From assembly GCA_037367355.1 (NCBI GenBank), contig CM074703.1, forward strand, positions 1,984,001-2,048,000: DNA of 64,000 nucleotides, read 5' to 3'. The notes beneath the pieces are model-generated. The model was given only the letters and a program-made list of their open reading frames with translations, was not told where the DNA came from and made no database searches. Positions 20,842 through 33,271 of the stretch are shown here, one piece after another. The translations under genes and the position numbers were made by a program. This DNA comes from Neoscytalidium dimidiatum (lineage: Eukaryota; Ascomycota; Dothideomycetes; Botryosphaeriales; Botryosphaeriaceae). Each line of letters opens with the position of its first letter. The stretch's first letter is position 1.

Positions 20842-23060
20842 CTATGCCGTGCTGGGGGTAAAGAAAGACTGCTGATCGATAATGACCATGCCAGCAATGC
20901 TGGCGGACGAAAGCGTGGCCAGAATACCAGTGAGCAGCGCACTGATGGCAACGCGGGCAACATCACCAGAGCGGCTGGGCGAGAGCTGAGAAAGCACACC
21001 AATCTGGTTACCCAAAGAGCCGATGTTACCGAAACCGCAAAGCGCGTAGGTAGCAATGAGACGCGAGCGGTCGGTGAGGTCGGCGTACAGCGAGTCGGTG
21101 GTAAGGGCAGTGTAGGCGACGAACTCGTTGGCGACGACCTTGATACCAATGAGACGGCCGACGTGGAGAAGATCTCTGCCGTCGTTCTCACGGCTGACGC
21201 CGAGCAAGAAGGCGACAGGGTAGAAGATGTAGCCCAGAATGAGCTCGAGGGTCAGGTCGTAGTTGCCGTCGAGGTTGATGTCTACAAAAATCAGGACCTG
21301 TCTTTCAGTCTTTCGGGAACAGGGCTTTTGAACTTACAGCGACCCCACCAAGTAAGCAGGCCATCGATCAGGGCAATCAAAGCGACGATGCAGAGCAAGT
21401 TGGCCATAATCATGCCGGCGATCTTGAGACCGAGCCAAGCACCGTTGGCGAACGCGTGCAGGAAGTTGGCAGCGCGGTGCTCGTCATCATCAGGAACAAC
21501 AACACGACCAGCAGTAAGAGTCTCCTCCTCCTCGGGGTAACGGAGCTTGCTCATGGCAATCGAAGCAGGAATACTCATGACACAAGACGACACAAGGGCC
21601 TGAGCGTTGACACCCATACTGATATACGAGACCAACACTGAACCGGCGATGGTAGCGAAACCAGAGCACATGACCTGGTGGATCTCGGCCATGGTAAGGT
21701 GGGCGACAAAGGGCTTGATGAGCATGGCAGATTCACCCTGTCCAATGAAGGGAGAAGCCGCAGCGACAACGGCCTCGGCGCCGGAGATGCGCATGCTCCA
21801 GAAGAAGAAAGTAGCGAACTTGCCGATGAACCACTGGATGAGGCCAACGTAGTAGAGGAGCTGGACGAGCGAGACGAAAAAGATGATCGCGGGCAGGACC
21901 GTAATCAAGAACCAGTGAATCGTGCTCACGACATCGGACGAGGTCAAGAAAGCGGTACCCTGGTCGGCGAAACCGAGCAGCTCACGAGCCAGAGTAGAGA
22001 TGAAGTTGAAGATGTCACTATGTAATGGTCAGGATCTTTCCCATAGAAGTGGTGCGGACTGATGGCTTACTATCCGGCAGTTGTTCGCAGAACGAACAGG
22101 GCGATAATGTACTGCATCAGCATACCGACGATAACGGTGTGCCAAATAATGGCTTTCCTGTTGCGAGACGTGGCCCAAAGGACGAAGATGAAGACGATCA
22201 GGCCGAAAATGCTGACTGCGCGGTTCTCCCTGGTGTTGTCCGCACTTTCCTCGCTGGCAAAAGTGCCAATGAGGAAAACGGCGACGACAAGCGCAGCCGA
22301 AAGCGGAATCCTCAGCTTCTCGGGGATGAGCGCAGCGAAGCGAACCCCCGTGTGATTCCAGACGAAGTGCATAGGCTTCGTCACGATGGTGATGGGCACG
22401 TGGAAGAAGATGACGCGCAGGGTGATGCACAGATACAGCAAGAACGGAATAATCCAGTTCTTGTCGTGACGGTGCAGGACCAAGCTGGCGATCCACCATC
22501 TGTCGAGCCATTGTCAGCCCAAAGCGTTCTCAGTCGGCGCGAAACGCGTCCTCTCGTGAGCGCGCGGCGAAATTGGTAGTTAGGCCCTTGCGAGCGCCGA
22601 ACACACGCCACTCCACACCGCGGCACATCGGAAAATTTTGGAGGGTGAAAAAAAAAAAATCCGAGGCCACCTACCCGGTGAAGAACAGCCAGATGAACAG
22701 GTGGAAGAAGATCCTGTACTTGGCGTAGAAGCGGCCGACAGGGCCGCGCTTCTTTTCCTCCTCGCCGCGCGCAGTGGTGACGGGGCTGGTGCTGCCCTTC
22801 TCGGCGTCGTCAATATCGATAACGCCGTCCTTCTCCATGTTCTTCTCGGGGACGCTCCGGTGGTGCAGCTCCGACTCGGCGGGGATTCTGGGAGGATCCT
22901 GCGTGGTGCCTGCGGAGTAGGCGATCTCGTCCTTGTGGCCCTTCTCGGCGAAGGCGTCGTGGTGGAGGTGAGGGTGATGGTGCTCGCGCGACACATCGAG
23001 GGCAGGGTCTGGGTTCGGTACCACATTTACCTGCGGCGACGAATTATGCTCGGCAGCCAT
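20842..23060 (-). CDS. Concentrative nucleoside transporter (CNT family)
   Basis: Four exons are predicted: 23060-22675, 22499-22071, 22017-21338 and 21281-20842, with introns of 175, 53 and 56 nt, giving 644 residues. The first 110 residues are hydrophilic and His/Glu-rich (REHHHPHLHHD) and should be cytosolic. After FFHLFIWLFFTG come multiple transmembrane segments. The core CNT features are present: SPFIGQGESAMLIKPF, then HQVMCSGFATIAGSVLVSYI, ANLLCIVALIALIDGLLTW, NEFVAYTAL and ALCGFGNIGSLGNQIG. CNT proteins take up nucleosides coupled to sodium or protons across the plasma membrane. The start at 23060 is the first ATG after a GC-rich trinucleotide-repeat leader; the frame is open further upstream but only through the repeats (poly-Arg), so the downstream ATG is preferred. 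CNT genes are patchily distributed in fungi. Confidence 0.88.
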
Positions 23061-23093
23061 TGTGCGGGACGGGGCACGGAGAGTGCTGGGAGA

Positions 23094-23129
<36 letters not shown>

Positions 23130-26100
23130 TGGGGAGAGAGCTGCTGCTGCTGCTGCTGCAAGAAGACTCCTCCAGCTCACGTCGCGCAGGCCGAGGGCTT
23201 GTGTAAATAGGAACGAAACACGGCGTGCGCGACTCGAGAGCTGATCATGCCGGACCCCAGGCGCCGCGAGCGCCGCAGCTATCTCGAAGCCGCGTACCGG
23301 GCGATGCCCTTGGCAACTTCCGCATCCAGCTAACGTCCGTTACATCGGCGAACAGGGCGGTTCAGCAGTCGGCCACCTCCGACCCACTTCGCCCCCAGCA
23401 CCCAGTGCGGGCGGCCGTGATCCAGCCGGCGACGACGAACACGACCGGCCAATCCAGCTGTGGCCGCCTCGATAAAGCAGCGCCCTTATCGACCCTATCG
23501 CGCGCTGCTCCTCGCACCGGGCATCCTGGGCTCCTGGCGGCCGGGTCAGACTCGCCATGAACAGCCTCCGCCGCGCGCTGATTTGCCCGCGCGCCTTGCC
23601 GCGATAAAGAAGTGCCGGCGCTGAGGCCCGGATGCGGCAAAGATTCGAGTCGCAGTGGCGTCGTTCACTCCGCGATTCTGGCCCGCGGTATCTTTCTCAT
23701 CGCGCAGGCCCCCCCGGACAGCGTAGCTGCAGCCATCCTTCTGGAAGCTCTGTGGGAGCCCAGTCTCATGCATGCAATTCCTGCCATAACCGCTTCCGCC
23801 CATGTGACGTCCAGGCCACGCCCGATCTGCCTGCCCCGGCCAAAGTGTCGTTCCTGATTCGCCCGCCGAAAAAATTTCGCGCTCTCCAAGAGCTGCGCCT
23901 GGGGCTGACAGCCCGGCGGCCCCTACCGGTTTCCCCAGAATTGGACTGCCCTGGGATCAAGGGTGCGGAGAAAAGGGGGTCCACTGCTATTCGCTACTGC
24001 AGGTCAAAGTCCTCCATAAAGGGATCATGCTCGCGTGCAAGATGCGCCGTGGCCTTTGGGATCACGCCCGCTCGCTTGCCAGAGGCTGATGTGGCGCAGG
24101 GAAGCGACTCCCGAGCTCACGACTGAGGAAAATCATCCGCTGGCTGCTATCGCTGCACCAGACGGATGGCGCCGACGAAGCTCTTCGCTGTCGTTCGAGC
24201 GCGCGTCTTTCCCATTGCCGTGGCCAAGATAAGTGGAAGCGGAGGCCGCTTGGCTTCGTTGACGAGAGATTGGCGCTCCGACTCCGGAATTATCCTATCT
24301 TCCCACACGCAACATAATGAGATTTCGAACATGTTTCAAGCGCCCCCGGCCTGACTTTTCCCACGTGGAGGCCGCCCGCCCGTATACATGGCAAATGATA
24401 CGCACGTACGTCTGAAATGGCTCGGCTGTCGAAGCTTAAGCGTACCAAGATGAATGCACAAGTGCCGAAGTATGCTCGCTGGCCAGCAAATCTCCGGCCT
24501 CAGGTTTCCGCTGACTCGCCCGACCGCTACAATGCATCCAGAGCACGTACTTGAAGCAAGTCGCGCCGAATGCTTCCTTTTCACGCCACACTCTCTCATC
24601 AACATCGATTCTCCCCTCTCGTCATCTCTGTCGTCAAACCTATACACCACGTCAAAGAGGAAGATGTCAGATGCCAACTGATCAACGTACAGTGTTTCAG
24701 ACCCTGTCTTCGCAAGTTGAAGGACGCCTCAACCTTCACATACTCGCCCCTCGCTTAAATACACTTTCCATGAAAAGCACTGTCTCAGTCTTGCTACTCC
24801 ACTCATATCTAAACCTGATCACACTGAGACTTTCTAGTCAACAGCTTTGTCAATCAGTAGATCAAGGTTGAAGCTTATTTGACAACTTTCCTCTCCCCGG
24901 CCGCTGAGAAGATCCCACGACACGCCTGAACAGTCTCAGCTGCGATGATCCATGACGACATTCTTGCTGCTTATCCACACCGCTCTACCCTTCAACGAGC
25001 ACATTCAATGTCGTCGGCCAATACAGCCTTGATATAAGCATATGCTTAGCATTGTTAAGGTTCCTTCCTTTCGCTTTCGGTCCGGATGTAGAACATGCGG
25101 TCACACGGACTCTTAACTTCCTACTGGCCAGTTACAGCCTAGCTCGAATTGGTGAGGACAAAAATGCAAAAGGTAGAAGAAACTTTCCCTCGATGAGAGG
25201 GGTCGATGTATAGGGTTCTGCATAATCTTTGCCGCGCGCTGTCTCTAACTATAAACGATGCATCCCAGCGACTTTGGGGTGAAAGTATTGGTGGTACAGA
25301 GAACTGACTACTATATCTGGAATGAAGAGTTTCTCCAGAGGTTACTCCACCCCCACCACCCCTCCTTCTCTCTCTTCCCCTCTTACTTTTTTTTTTTTTC
25401 GCAATGGAATGCCGGGAAATATTTTGGTGCAGCTGCTCATTCGCAAAACTCAGAGAATGGAGCTCGTGCCTTTCCGTTAGATTCAAGATGCGCATGAATA
25501 ACAAACAACGTAGCTTAATTGTGTGAATAGACAGCCTTGATTTACTGTAGTAGTCAGTTCCGAGTGAATTCGCATGTATCCGAATAGAAGGCAGTAACGA
25601 AATCCAGGCTGACATTCAATTCTCCATATACACCGACGCCGCAGCCTCATCGACAACTACGATAGGCGACCAGCTGACCAATCAATGCCTTACCGCACCT
25701 AGTTCGAAGCTAGCGGCTCAGACAGAGACAAAATTGAACATGTGCCTGAGGCCATCTACAGCTTTCAGCGCACGTGCTCAGCAGGCAGCGATCGCCCCGC
25801 GATGACATCATCGTGTGCAAATCACCCGTCCCACCAACCAAGGGAGAACTAACGAGAACCCACGGGGCAGCAGCAGCGGCAGTGACGGCGGCGGGGCAGC
25901 ATTTAGTACACACTCCGCTTTCACGCAAACATAATGTTGCCAAATCACCGAAACCATCATGTGCCTCGTAGACAATGTCATTCATATCATCTCGTGAGAC
26001 TCTAATGCTATTTTGACGATGGTAATGCCCGCGCATCCCGATTCGCATCAAGGCACCGAAAGAAACCGAATCGGTGGTGCGGGGCCGGGACACGAGTTTT

Positions 26101-26243
26101 CCGCTCGACCCGATCCTTTCCTTCTCAAAGGATTAAGGAAAAACAAATGCCAGATGCATGAAGTAAGGAAATTTGAAACCCCCCGCTTTTCCCTTCCCTT
26201 CGCCATATGGGTATACCAGAATCGTACGCCGTATGCTCCGCGT
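23061..26243. other. 3.2-kb intergenic region with the transporter promoter
   Basis: The left end holds the CNT 5' leader with two trinucleotide repeats (listed separately). The remainder shows long frames with no domain (for example plus strand 23632-24126), typical of GC-rich non-coding DNA. No RNA gene was recognised. Confidence 0.45.
23095..23159. repeat. CGG/CTG trinucleotide repeats in the CNT 5' leader
   Basis: About 11 CGG units at 23095-23128 are followed, after a 12-nt interruption, by six CTG units at 23141-23159. They lie 35-100 bp upstream of the transporter ATG, probably in its transcribed leader. Read on the transporter strand they are CCG and CAG units. Confidence 0.85.
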
Positions 26244-26822
26244 TTACGCGCTGTAGCCGTGGGCCAATGTGGGACCCGCCGTGATGTTTCTGTCGCCCTG
26301 GCGGCCGCTCTCCTGTTCGGCTTGAGTTAGCATTGCTGATTTGTGTTTGAGAGAAGACCTGGTAGTGGTCATCGTACCTCGGTGGAATGCACCTCGCCAT
26401 TCTCGAGGATCTTCTTCACGACCTCTTCCTCGTCGTGCGTGCCGAACTCATTGTCGAGGACGGCGTTGGATGCGCCGTCAAGGACGCCCTGGTTGCCGTG
26501 CCTGCGGTGGGAAAGAGAAACCATGTGTCAGCAATTGCTCTTGTTGCTTGACATGGGGTGATTTTGCCGGGGCGCGGCGCGGCGCATGCTTGCGGGGGAT
26601 AGCGTGCGGAAGGTGACGCTGTCGCGTGAGGTGGGTGGTTCGGCGGGGGAAAGCTTACTTGTGCGTGATGAAAATCTTCCAGCCGTTCACAACCTGCGCG
26701 AGCGGGATGGACTTGTCCTCCTTCCAGTCCTGAACAGCCTTGTGTGAGTCGACGAAGATGACGAAGTCATCCTCCTTGCCCTTGTAGTGGACCTTGGTCT
26801 GGGTAGCGGCACCGCGAGGCAT
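26244..26822 (-). CDS. RTC3: SBDS-like protein Rtc3 (N-terminal SBDS/Sdo1 fold)
   Basis: Three exons are predicted: 26822-26659, 26501-26378 and 26312-26244. Introns are 157 and 65 nt and the product is 118 residues, close to yeast Rtc3 (111). It begins MPRGAATQTKVHYKGKEDDF and continues VIFVDSHKAVQDWKEDKSIP, LAQVVNGWKIFITHKHGNQG, LDGASNAVLDNEFGT and EEEVVKKILENGEV, the single-domain version of the SBDS N-terminal fold. In yeast, Rtc3 is linked to RNA metabolism and telomere-capping phenotypes. For intron 2 the acceptor GAACAG, 13 nt after a CTAAC branch site, keeps the frame and gives the tail ESGRQGDRNITAGPTLAHGY. A nearer AG would shift the frame. Likely cytoplasmic. Confidence 0.85.
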
Positions 26823-27582
26823 TGTGGCTGGTGATGTGTAAAGGAGATTTGTGTCGTAGATGGAGCTTGAGGTGGTGATTTGATTGCGTTATGTTTGCTG
26901 CAGAATGTGAAGTAGCAACGTGTACGCAAGCAGTTTGGTGGGGTGAGGAGGGGTTTTGTAGCACAGCGTCTGGACGGCGACGTCATAGGAGCCACGCACG
27001 GAGCACCTGTGCCAGCTGCCTTGCTCTGATCGCAATACTTGGCCTTCCCAGCCCTGCCCCGCCATCGATGCGCCAAAATGCCTGCCTTTCCATGCTCTTC
27101 TGCTGCATCACGTCAACGCCGAATCTCTACGCAATCACCTGTTTCTCCACAATCTCACCGCTCGGGCACACCCGAACTTACGTGATGGCGCAGGGATATG
27201 AATCTACTACAACCTTCTATCCAATACAATACAGCATAACGCACAAAGGAAAAAGGGAGCGAAGAGACCCCAGCCTCGCTGCCTGAGCCTGAGCATTACT
27301 GAGACCCCCTCAAGCGGACCCCGCCGGTACCTTGCAGGCCTGTTGCGCAATTTCCCGCTTGCGCCACCCGGACGAAGTATGCTCCCTAAAAAAGGAAGAC
27401 AAGCAGCAGGATTCCCCCAACAAAGGCCCCCCAATGAACCGCGCCATCTCCCCACAGCCAACTAAGCCACCAATCCCTGACTCTTAAATTGCCTCTTGCG
27501 CCGAGCCCATCCACCCCCGGTGATATCATATCCCAAAATTCCTTGGGCAATGCCCAGAAATAGGCCGTCATTAATGTAATAT
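26823..27582. other. Spacer between RhoGEF 3' end and RTC3 promoter
   Basis: A short minus-strand frame at 27386-27586 ends in a hydrophobic stretch. It lies just past the RhoGEF stop and has no other support. Nothing else is recognised. Confidence 0.45.
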
Positions 27583-30500
27583 TCAAGGAGTAGACGCTGA
27601 AGTAGTTGCCCTGGAGGAGGCCAGGGCGGCCTTGCTGTTTTCATTTCGGTTCGTCCAGAATTTAAAGAGCTTCGTCCGAGGCTTAATAAAGCGTTTGAGA
27701 GGAGAGGTTATTGTCGAGGTTTCCTTTGGTGATGGTTGTAGCTTGACTGGAGTCTTCTCAGGTGTAGCCTTTTCTCTGAGCTTCACCTGCGTCGGCAGAT
27801 CAACAGTAGACCTCTCGACTAGTGCTGGCAAGGAAAGCTTCTTCCTGAGCGTGAACGATGGAGGTCGTGTGGTTGGAGATACACTCATTGCACGCGGCAG
27901 GACACCAGGAGCGATAAGCCGCTCGCTGCCCCTCTCTGACAGATAGGCCCTGTTGCTACGCCGTCTTCCCTTGTTGTCGTGAAGAGGAGTGATAAGCTCA
28001 AAATCTGCAGGTAGAAAGGCTGTCGGTGCGGTGTGGAAATCAACCTTGATTCCTGGGGTTGAGACAGATTTCCGCATAGCAGCGGTTGGCGTTTTCCTTC
28101 GAGGTCTCGGCCTCGCTGCTTCCTCTCTTCGAAGCTGACGGAGACTGGCAAAACTTCCTGAACGCTTTGAGAAGTCTGAACGCCTCGAAAAATTGCTGGT
28201 GATGCTTGCCATGCTAAGCTTCCGCATAACCGAATTCGCAGAAGCTCTGATGGGGTTATCACTTCTCCTTGGGCCCATGCCTGGAAAAGGTAGCATGTCC
28301 TTTGTCCAGACATCACTGATAACAGTTTCCAGACGTATTCTTTCCCCGCGACGAGGTGCAAGTGTGGGGATGGTGTTACAAGAAGACAGTTGCGATTGGG
28401 AGCGCCCAACAGGGAGAGAGGTTGTAGAATGAGCTGAGCCCGTCCTTTTCTGGGCTTGAGTATTTTTGATAATGACTTGCTGGGGATGAACTTTAGGACC
28501 AAGCGTTGCGGCTCGTCGGATTGATTGTCTGCGTGTAAAGTTGGTGTGGTGGCCGAAGATAGTTCCTATGCTTTTCAAATCAAGAGAAAGGGAGGAGAAA
28601 ATTTCTTGGATGCTGCTTCTCCCCTCGACAAAGTCCCTATTCTCGGCTGCGATGCGTGAACGAAGGTTGGTCTTCCACACCTCCTCTTCCTCTGCGGAAC
28701 AAGCACTGAGAATGACTTCATACAGGCGTTGACCGGATTCAAACACAAGTTTCCATGTGAATGGGGCCGTGTGGCATTGTAGACCTCGTCCATTATCTGG
28801 TGTTTCAACGCTGCCGTTCGCCAAAGTGATCGTGGCAACCACCTGGTAGTTCAGGGAGTTCTTTTCGGATAGCGCAAGCAGCAGACAAGACTTAAAGAGG
28901 ATACAAATCATATAGCTCCCTTCGATCCGCGTACTTGTCTGGTAGGTAGCATGCAAGACGCCGCAAAGTGAGACGTGCCCGAGCAGTCTCGTTAGCAGCG
29001 CACGAGGAAGACTCTGTTCATCGGGGAACACCAAACGGTCTTGAAGAAGCCAGGTGCTCTCGATGAGCCTTCGCATCACTGGGTCGTCCTTGGCATTGTT
29101 GATTTCTTTGTTGGCATCCTTGAGACGGTAGTACGTTTTCTCCACTTCCGCGTGAGCAACCGGGTCGTCGGCAACTGGGGTATGTTTGAGCAAGTCGGCG
29201 AAAAAGAGCGGGTATTTAGATGGTCGCTGGATCGGCTTGATCAACAGGTCAGCCAAAGTGAGTCCCTTCTTTCCGCCGGTATCCTTCTTGTTTTCTGACA
29301 CAACTGCACTTGACAATGCTTCGATGCCCCTCTCGTAGTCCTGCCACGCGGATATCCCTCGGTGTGATGACTCCAACTCGCATCTGACGGACTCAAACTG
29401 TGCACTGTACTCCTCGTACGCAAAGAACCTTTTCAGGTATCTTTCGAAGAGCCTTGAAATATCCCCGACAGTCTTCGTGTCCGCGGTCAAAGCGATCGGG
29501 GTGGGCTCTTCAGACTTGCCAAGATCTAGAGAGTGCCGTTGATGCCTGCGGTTGACAGTAAGTCCTGCAACACGTCCCGGTACGATATCCACGCTATGCC
29601 AGCGAGAATGCTTCACTTTCTGTGGTTGAGGGCTGTTTGAGAGATCGTCGTGTGTGTACTCGGAGTTGGGTATGATCTTGTGAAGTTCGCCTAAGAGATC
29701 TTCGTGGAGCTGGAGAATTTGTGATACGTTTCGATGGATCGAAGTGCGGGTCTGGACCGACACGGTAGGCGCGGAGGCCAAGACTGAGAAGTACACCTTC
29801 GAAAGCAAATCAGCAATTCGTCAGAGATGAATATATTCATGTTCTCACATTAACAAGAACTTTCAAATCACCGATATAGCCTTCCTCTGAAGCAATTATC
29901 TCTTCCAATATCCTCCTCCGGTGTTTTGCTCGTTCCAAGACACGTTCGTCCATGACTGGCCCGATGGCAGAGTAGATGGAGTCTCCAGCGAGCCTGGTGT
30001 CAGAAACTGCGCTACTTTGGTGAGCATGGCTGGCGCGACTACGTTTCGTTCCAAGTCGAGTGATAGGAGCGATGCTGGTGCTGGCAAGAGTGATTGATGC
30101 CGATTTGACCGCAGTTACAAAAGCAAGAGAAGACGTCAGGGAGGCAGACTTCTTGTGACCACCACGCCTGAGAGTACGGTCGACACTTGGTCTTTGATGG
30201 TCTGTTTCTGACCCATCGACAGTCCAGCGCTCAAGACGCGAGTTGGGGGCGTTACCACGATGCTTGTTGCGGCGCCTGAGGGTGCTGACCCATCTCTTGA
30301 ACGGAGCTGTTTTATCACCGTCGTCAACCTCAAGTGTACTATCATGAACATCTTGGCTAACTTGGTGATCGTCTTGCGGTTCTTGTTCTGGCGCCGGTTC
30401 GTCAAATTCAATGCAGTATACGTTTAACGTTTCCGGAACCTCAAGTGGCCAGCTGATGGAATCAGACTCCGATATCATATCGTCATTGAAAGTAGAGGTC

Positions 30501-30937
30501 GATTCTTGAAATGTCGATACCGGTGATGTCGAGCCATCGTCAGACTCAGGAACGTGGATCGAGTCGGTGGTCTCCTTGAACACCTCGCGGATGTTGGGCG
30601 ACGGCGGAAGTGGGATATTCGACACCCATGATATCTTCTCAGGGTAACAGTCTGCCGATGCTTCGATCGTCGTTGCGGACGCGGATAGCTCGCTGATCAG
30701 GTCCAGCAATGACCGCGAGTCGAGTTTGGGAGGGACGTTCTCGTTCGCTTTAAGCCATGGGCCAGCGTTGACCGAGTTCAATGAGATAAGTGAGGTAGCA
30801 GATACGTTGTTAGGTCTACAACGCCGAACGGTATTGACGGAATCGCTGGAGAGAGGCGTGGCTGGGCGTAAGTACGGTGTCTCGCTGAAAGACCGCTTCA
30901 GCGGGCTGGGAGCAGGAACTGGGAGGATGTATGTCAT
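27583..30937 (-). CDS. RhoGEF (Dbl-homology domain) protein
   Basis: Two exons are predicted: 30937-29849 and 29796-27583, with a 52-nt intron inside the start of the DH domain; the product is 1,100 residues. The first 330 residues are low-complexity, rich in Ser, Pro and acidic residues. The Dbl-homology domain spans about 338-620: HRRRILEEIIASEEGYIGDL, then KVLVN joined across the intron to VYFSVLAS, later LFERYLKRFFAYEEYSAQF, LTLADLLIKPIQRPSKYPLF and KDANKEINNAK. A PH-like region follows (GSYMICILFKSCLLLAL, FTWKLVFESGQRLYEVILSA). The C-terminal 350 residues are basic and disordered, rich in RR and SxR sites. The protein should activate a Rho-family GTPase in polarity or septation; which one cannot be told from sequence. 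Confidence 0.88.
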
Positions 30938-31868
30938 GGCTGGAGGCAGCCAAAGCTCAACGAATCACAGACGGAGCATTGACTTGCAGCGTGGGATGAG
31001 AGATAAAAGCTGATGTGACAGAGAATTGGAAGTCGAGTGACAGTGCGGCAAGCCCACTGATAACGGAAGAGAAGGTGACGGAAGGAGCACCAGTATTCGC
31101 CGACTTGAAGGGAAAGAAGCAGAGCGCGAGCCTTAGAGTAAGCGACCAGCGGTTACAACGAAGAAGGAGCGTATTTGCTGGAAGCCTTGGTTGGCAAGCC
31201 TGTCCCTTGCCGGAGCATTTGAAGACCGAGAACCGACGTGCAGCAGGAACACATGGTTTCGAACGGAACGAGGCCAGTGTACGAAAGCAGCTGGCGCAAT
31301 TCAGATTGATCAGGCTTCGCGGATTGTTGCCGCGAGAGACGCAGAAAAGCTCCACTTCGGCGTGGTGCAATAAATGTAGGGATGGCGCACGGGTACATAT
31401 GTCTCACAGGCTTGGCGCATGACGAGACTATTAAATGATAACAATCAACGCCTATACGAGGTCCGTTTACAGAGGCGTACAACACATGGTCCAGCTGTGG
31501 GAGTTGGAGCAATCTTCAGAACGTGGTCTTACGGCTCATACGCTCATTTGCATCCGAGTGAGAGCTCGACCGGCCATGGTGAGATCATGTGTTGTGAGAC
31601 CTTCCAAATCAGCATCGTGGTGTTGGAGGAACCGGTCAGGCTTGCGGTAGCTATAGGACGGCGTGAACAGGAACGGCGGCAGGGCTTGGACGCTTAAACC
31701 TCGGTTGATTCCCCGCCATCGCGTGGGAGCTCTGGCACGTTCAGCGTCGCTGCCTTCTGGAACTCTGAAGAGCTCACAAACTCCCAAAATACCCAGCTCC
31801 AACCTGCCTACCCACTGGTCAAGTCCGGTCAGCTCATTTTAGCCGCTGCGGCACATTGTCCGAATTCG
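30938..31868. other. Divergent promoter region, RhoGEF and NAS2
   Basis: This is 931 bp between two genes transcribed away from each other. Overlapping open frames on both strands carry no domain. No TATA-like sequence stands out. Confidence 0.5.
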
Positions 31869-32746
31869 ATGGGCCTCCACATGGACGATTTGCATACCCC
31901 GTCGGTGGTCTCTGGGCCCACCAGCGGCGCCTCCAATGGAGTGGCGAAGAAGGAGATGTCGCTCACTGAGCTCATGGCTGAGAAGGATCGCGTCCAAAGC
32001 GAGCTGTCGGCTTTGAGCTCAGTGCTTGATTCCGTATGTACCTTCGCCCCGCGTGAAGAAGCTCGCTGACGAATCTGGCTTGCGTACAGCATGGCGTGAA
32101 CATGAGGACCAGCTTGACCACCTTCGATGGCTACCCTAGGGACGACATCGACATTGCGCAGAGTATACATCCCGTTCTGCCGCTATGTTCGTGCGGGACC
32201 TAATCTGAATGTATTAGTTCGTACCACGCGTGCCCGGATAATACACCTCCAGAACGATCTAAAAGACTTGTATGACAAAATTGAGAAGGGATTGCATGCG
32301 CATCATGCAACCCTGAGAGAGGCAGCGGAGGCAGCCAGGGCCACAGGTGCAGCGAGCGCATCCAGTGCCGCAGGCACCAGCAGCACGGATGATGCGGCTC
32401 TGCTGGCGCCTTTCGCAAAGGTCAACGACGTGGTCCCCGGCAGTCCAGCCGACAGCGCGGGCCTCAAGACAGGCGATAAGACTATCAAATTTGGCGATGT
32501 TAACTGGATGAACCATGAGAAGCTCAGCAAGCTGGCCGAGACGGTCGCGCAGAATATCGAGGTGAGTTGGGCATGCCGCAGAAATTTTCTTCCATCAGTC
32601 GGGCGACTGACGGAACGGAGCAGAGACCGATAGCCATTCGGGTGAGCCGAGAAGGCGAGGGCGGTGCGCAGCTAGATCTGCAGCTGACACCAAGGCGCAA
32701 CTGGGGCGGCAGAGGGATGTTGGGCTGCCACTTGCTGCCGCTGTAG
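31869..32746 (+). CDS. NAS2: 26S proteasome assembly chaperone Nas2 (PSMD9/p27)
   Basis: Four exons are predicted: 31869-32033, 32090-32162, 32218-32561 and 32624-32746. Introns are 56, 55 and 62 nt and the product is 234 residues. The N-terminal helical part (MSLTELMAEKDRVQSELSAL, then GVNMRTSLTTFDGYPRDDID, then AQIRTTRARIIHLQNDLKDL) is the conserved Nas2 signature; the residue joined across intron 2 gives the expected AQIRTTR. A PDZ domain follows (AKVNDVVPGSPADSAGLKTG, then DKTIKFGDVNW). Nas2 holds the Rpt5 C-terminus during assembly of the proteasome base. An Ala/Ser-rich linker of about 25 residues precedes the PDZ domain. A second in-frame ATG at 31881 could be the true start. Cytosolic and nuclear. 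Confidence 0.92.
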
Positions 32747-33271
32747 AGAATCTGCACGGGCAGCGGTGTTGGGCAGAGGTGGATTCGTGGCGCGGAAGGA
32801 ATGGGACTGTGTGTACTATTATGAATTGACGGCGCGGCAACGCATGTGCGAAATGGTCGAATTGGGGGCGGGCGGCCGGGGCAGACAGCAGACAGTAGAC
32901 AGCAGAAGCAGGCTTCCAGCGATCGCCTGCTGCCTTGCCAACTCAATCGGCAGCCTGGGTCTTGGCGGAATTTTCCTGATGTAAATAATCACGTGCGCCG
33001 CTAGCTGAGAGCAAAGGCTGATCGCCGACCCTCACAACAAATCTTCCGACCACCTCACTCCCACCCTGCTCTTTTGCCCCACGAACTTTCTCGAGGCGCT
33101 GTGTCGCAGTCACCGTCCTCACTTCCCGCGTGAGCCTTTCCTGACACTCTGCGACCGCTCGTGCCCGCTCTACAGCACGGCCTACAAAAGAAAATCCCAC
33201 TAACCGGCCCCGCCCTCAGTCTCAAACAACCGACATCAACTACACAACCCCGCCACATCCCTCTACACACC
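32747..33271. other. NAS2-Ran intergenic region
   Basis: It contains the NAS2 3' flank and the C/T-rich 5' leader of the Ran gene. Nothing else is recognised. Confidence 0.5.

Noticed and set aside
17447..23060. Idea that the Zn2Cys6 factor and the nucleoside transporter form a regulated pair
   Set aside because: They are neighbours in the same direction, but nothing in the sequence (shared promoter or binding site) links them.
23632..24126. Plus-strand open frame of 164 codons
   Set aside because: No domain and atypical composition; most likely chance in GC-rich promoter DNA.
27386..27586. Short minus-strand frame with a hydrophobic end, just after the RhoGEF stop
   Set aside because: It is in the 3' flank, has no upstream signals and no homologue known to me.
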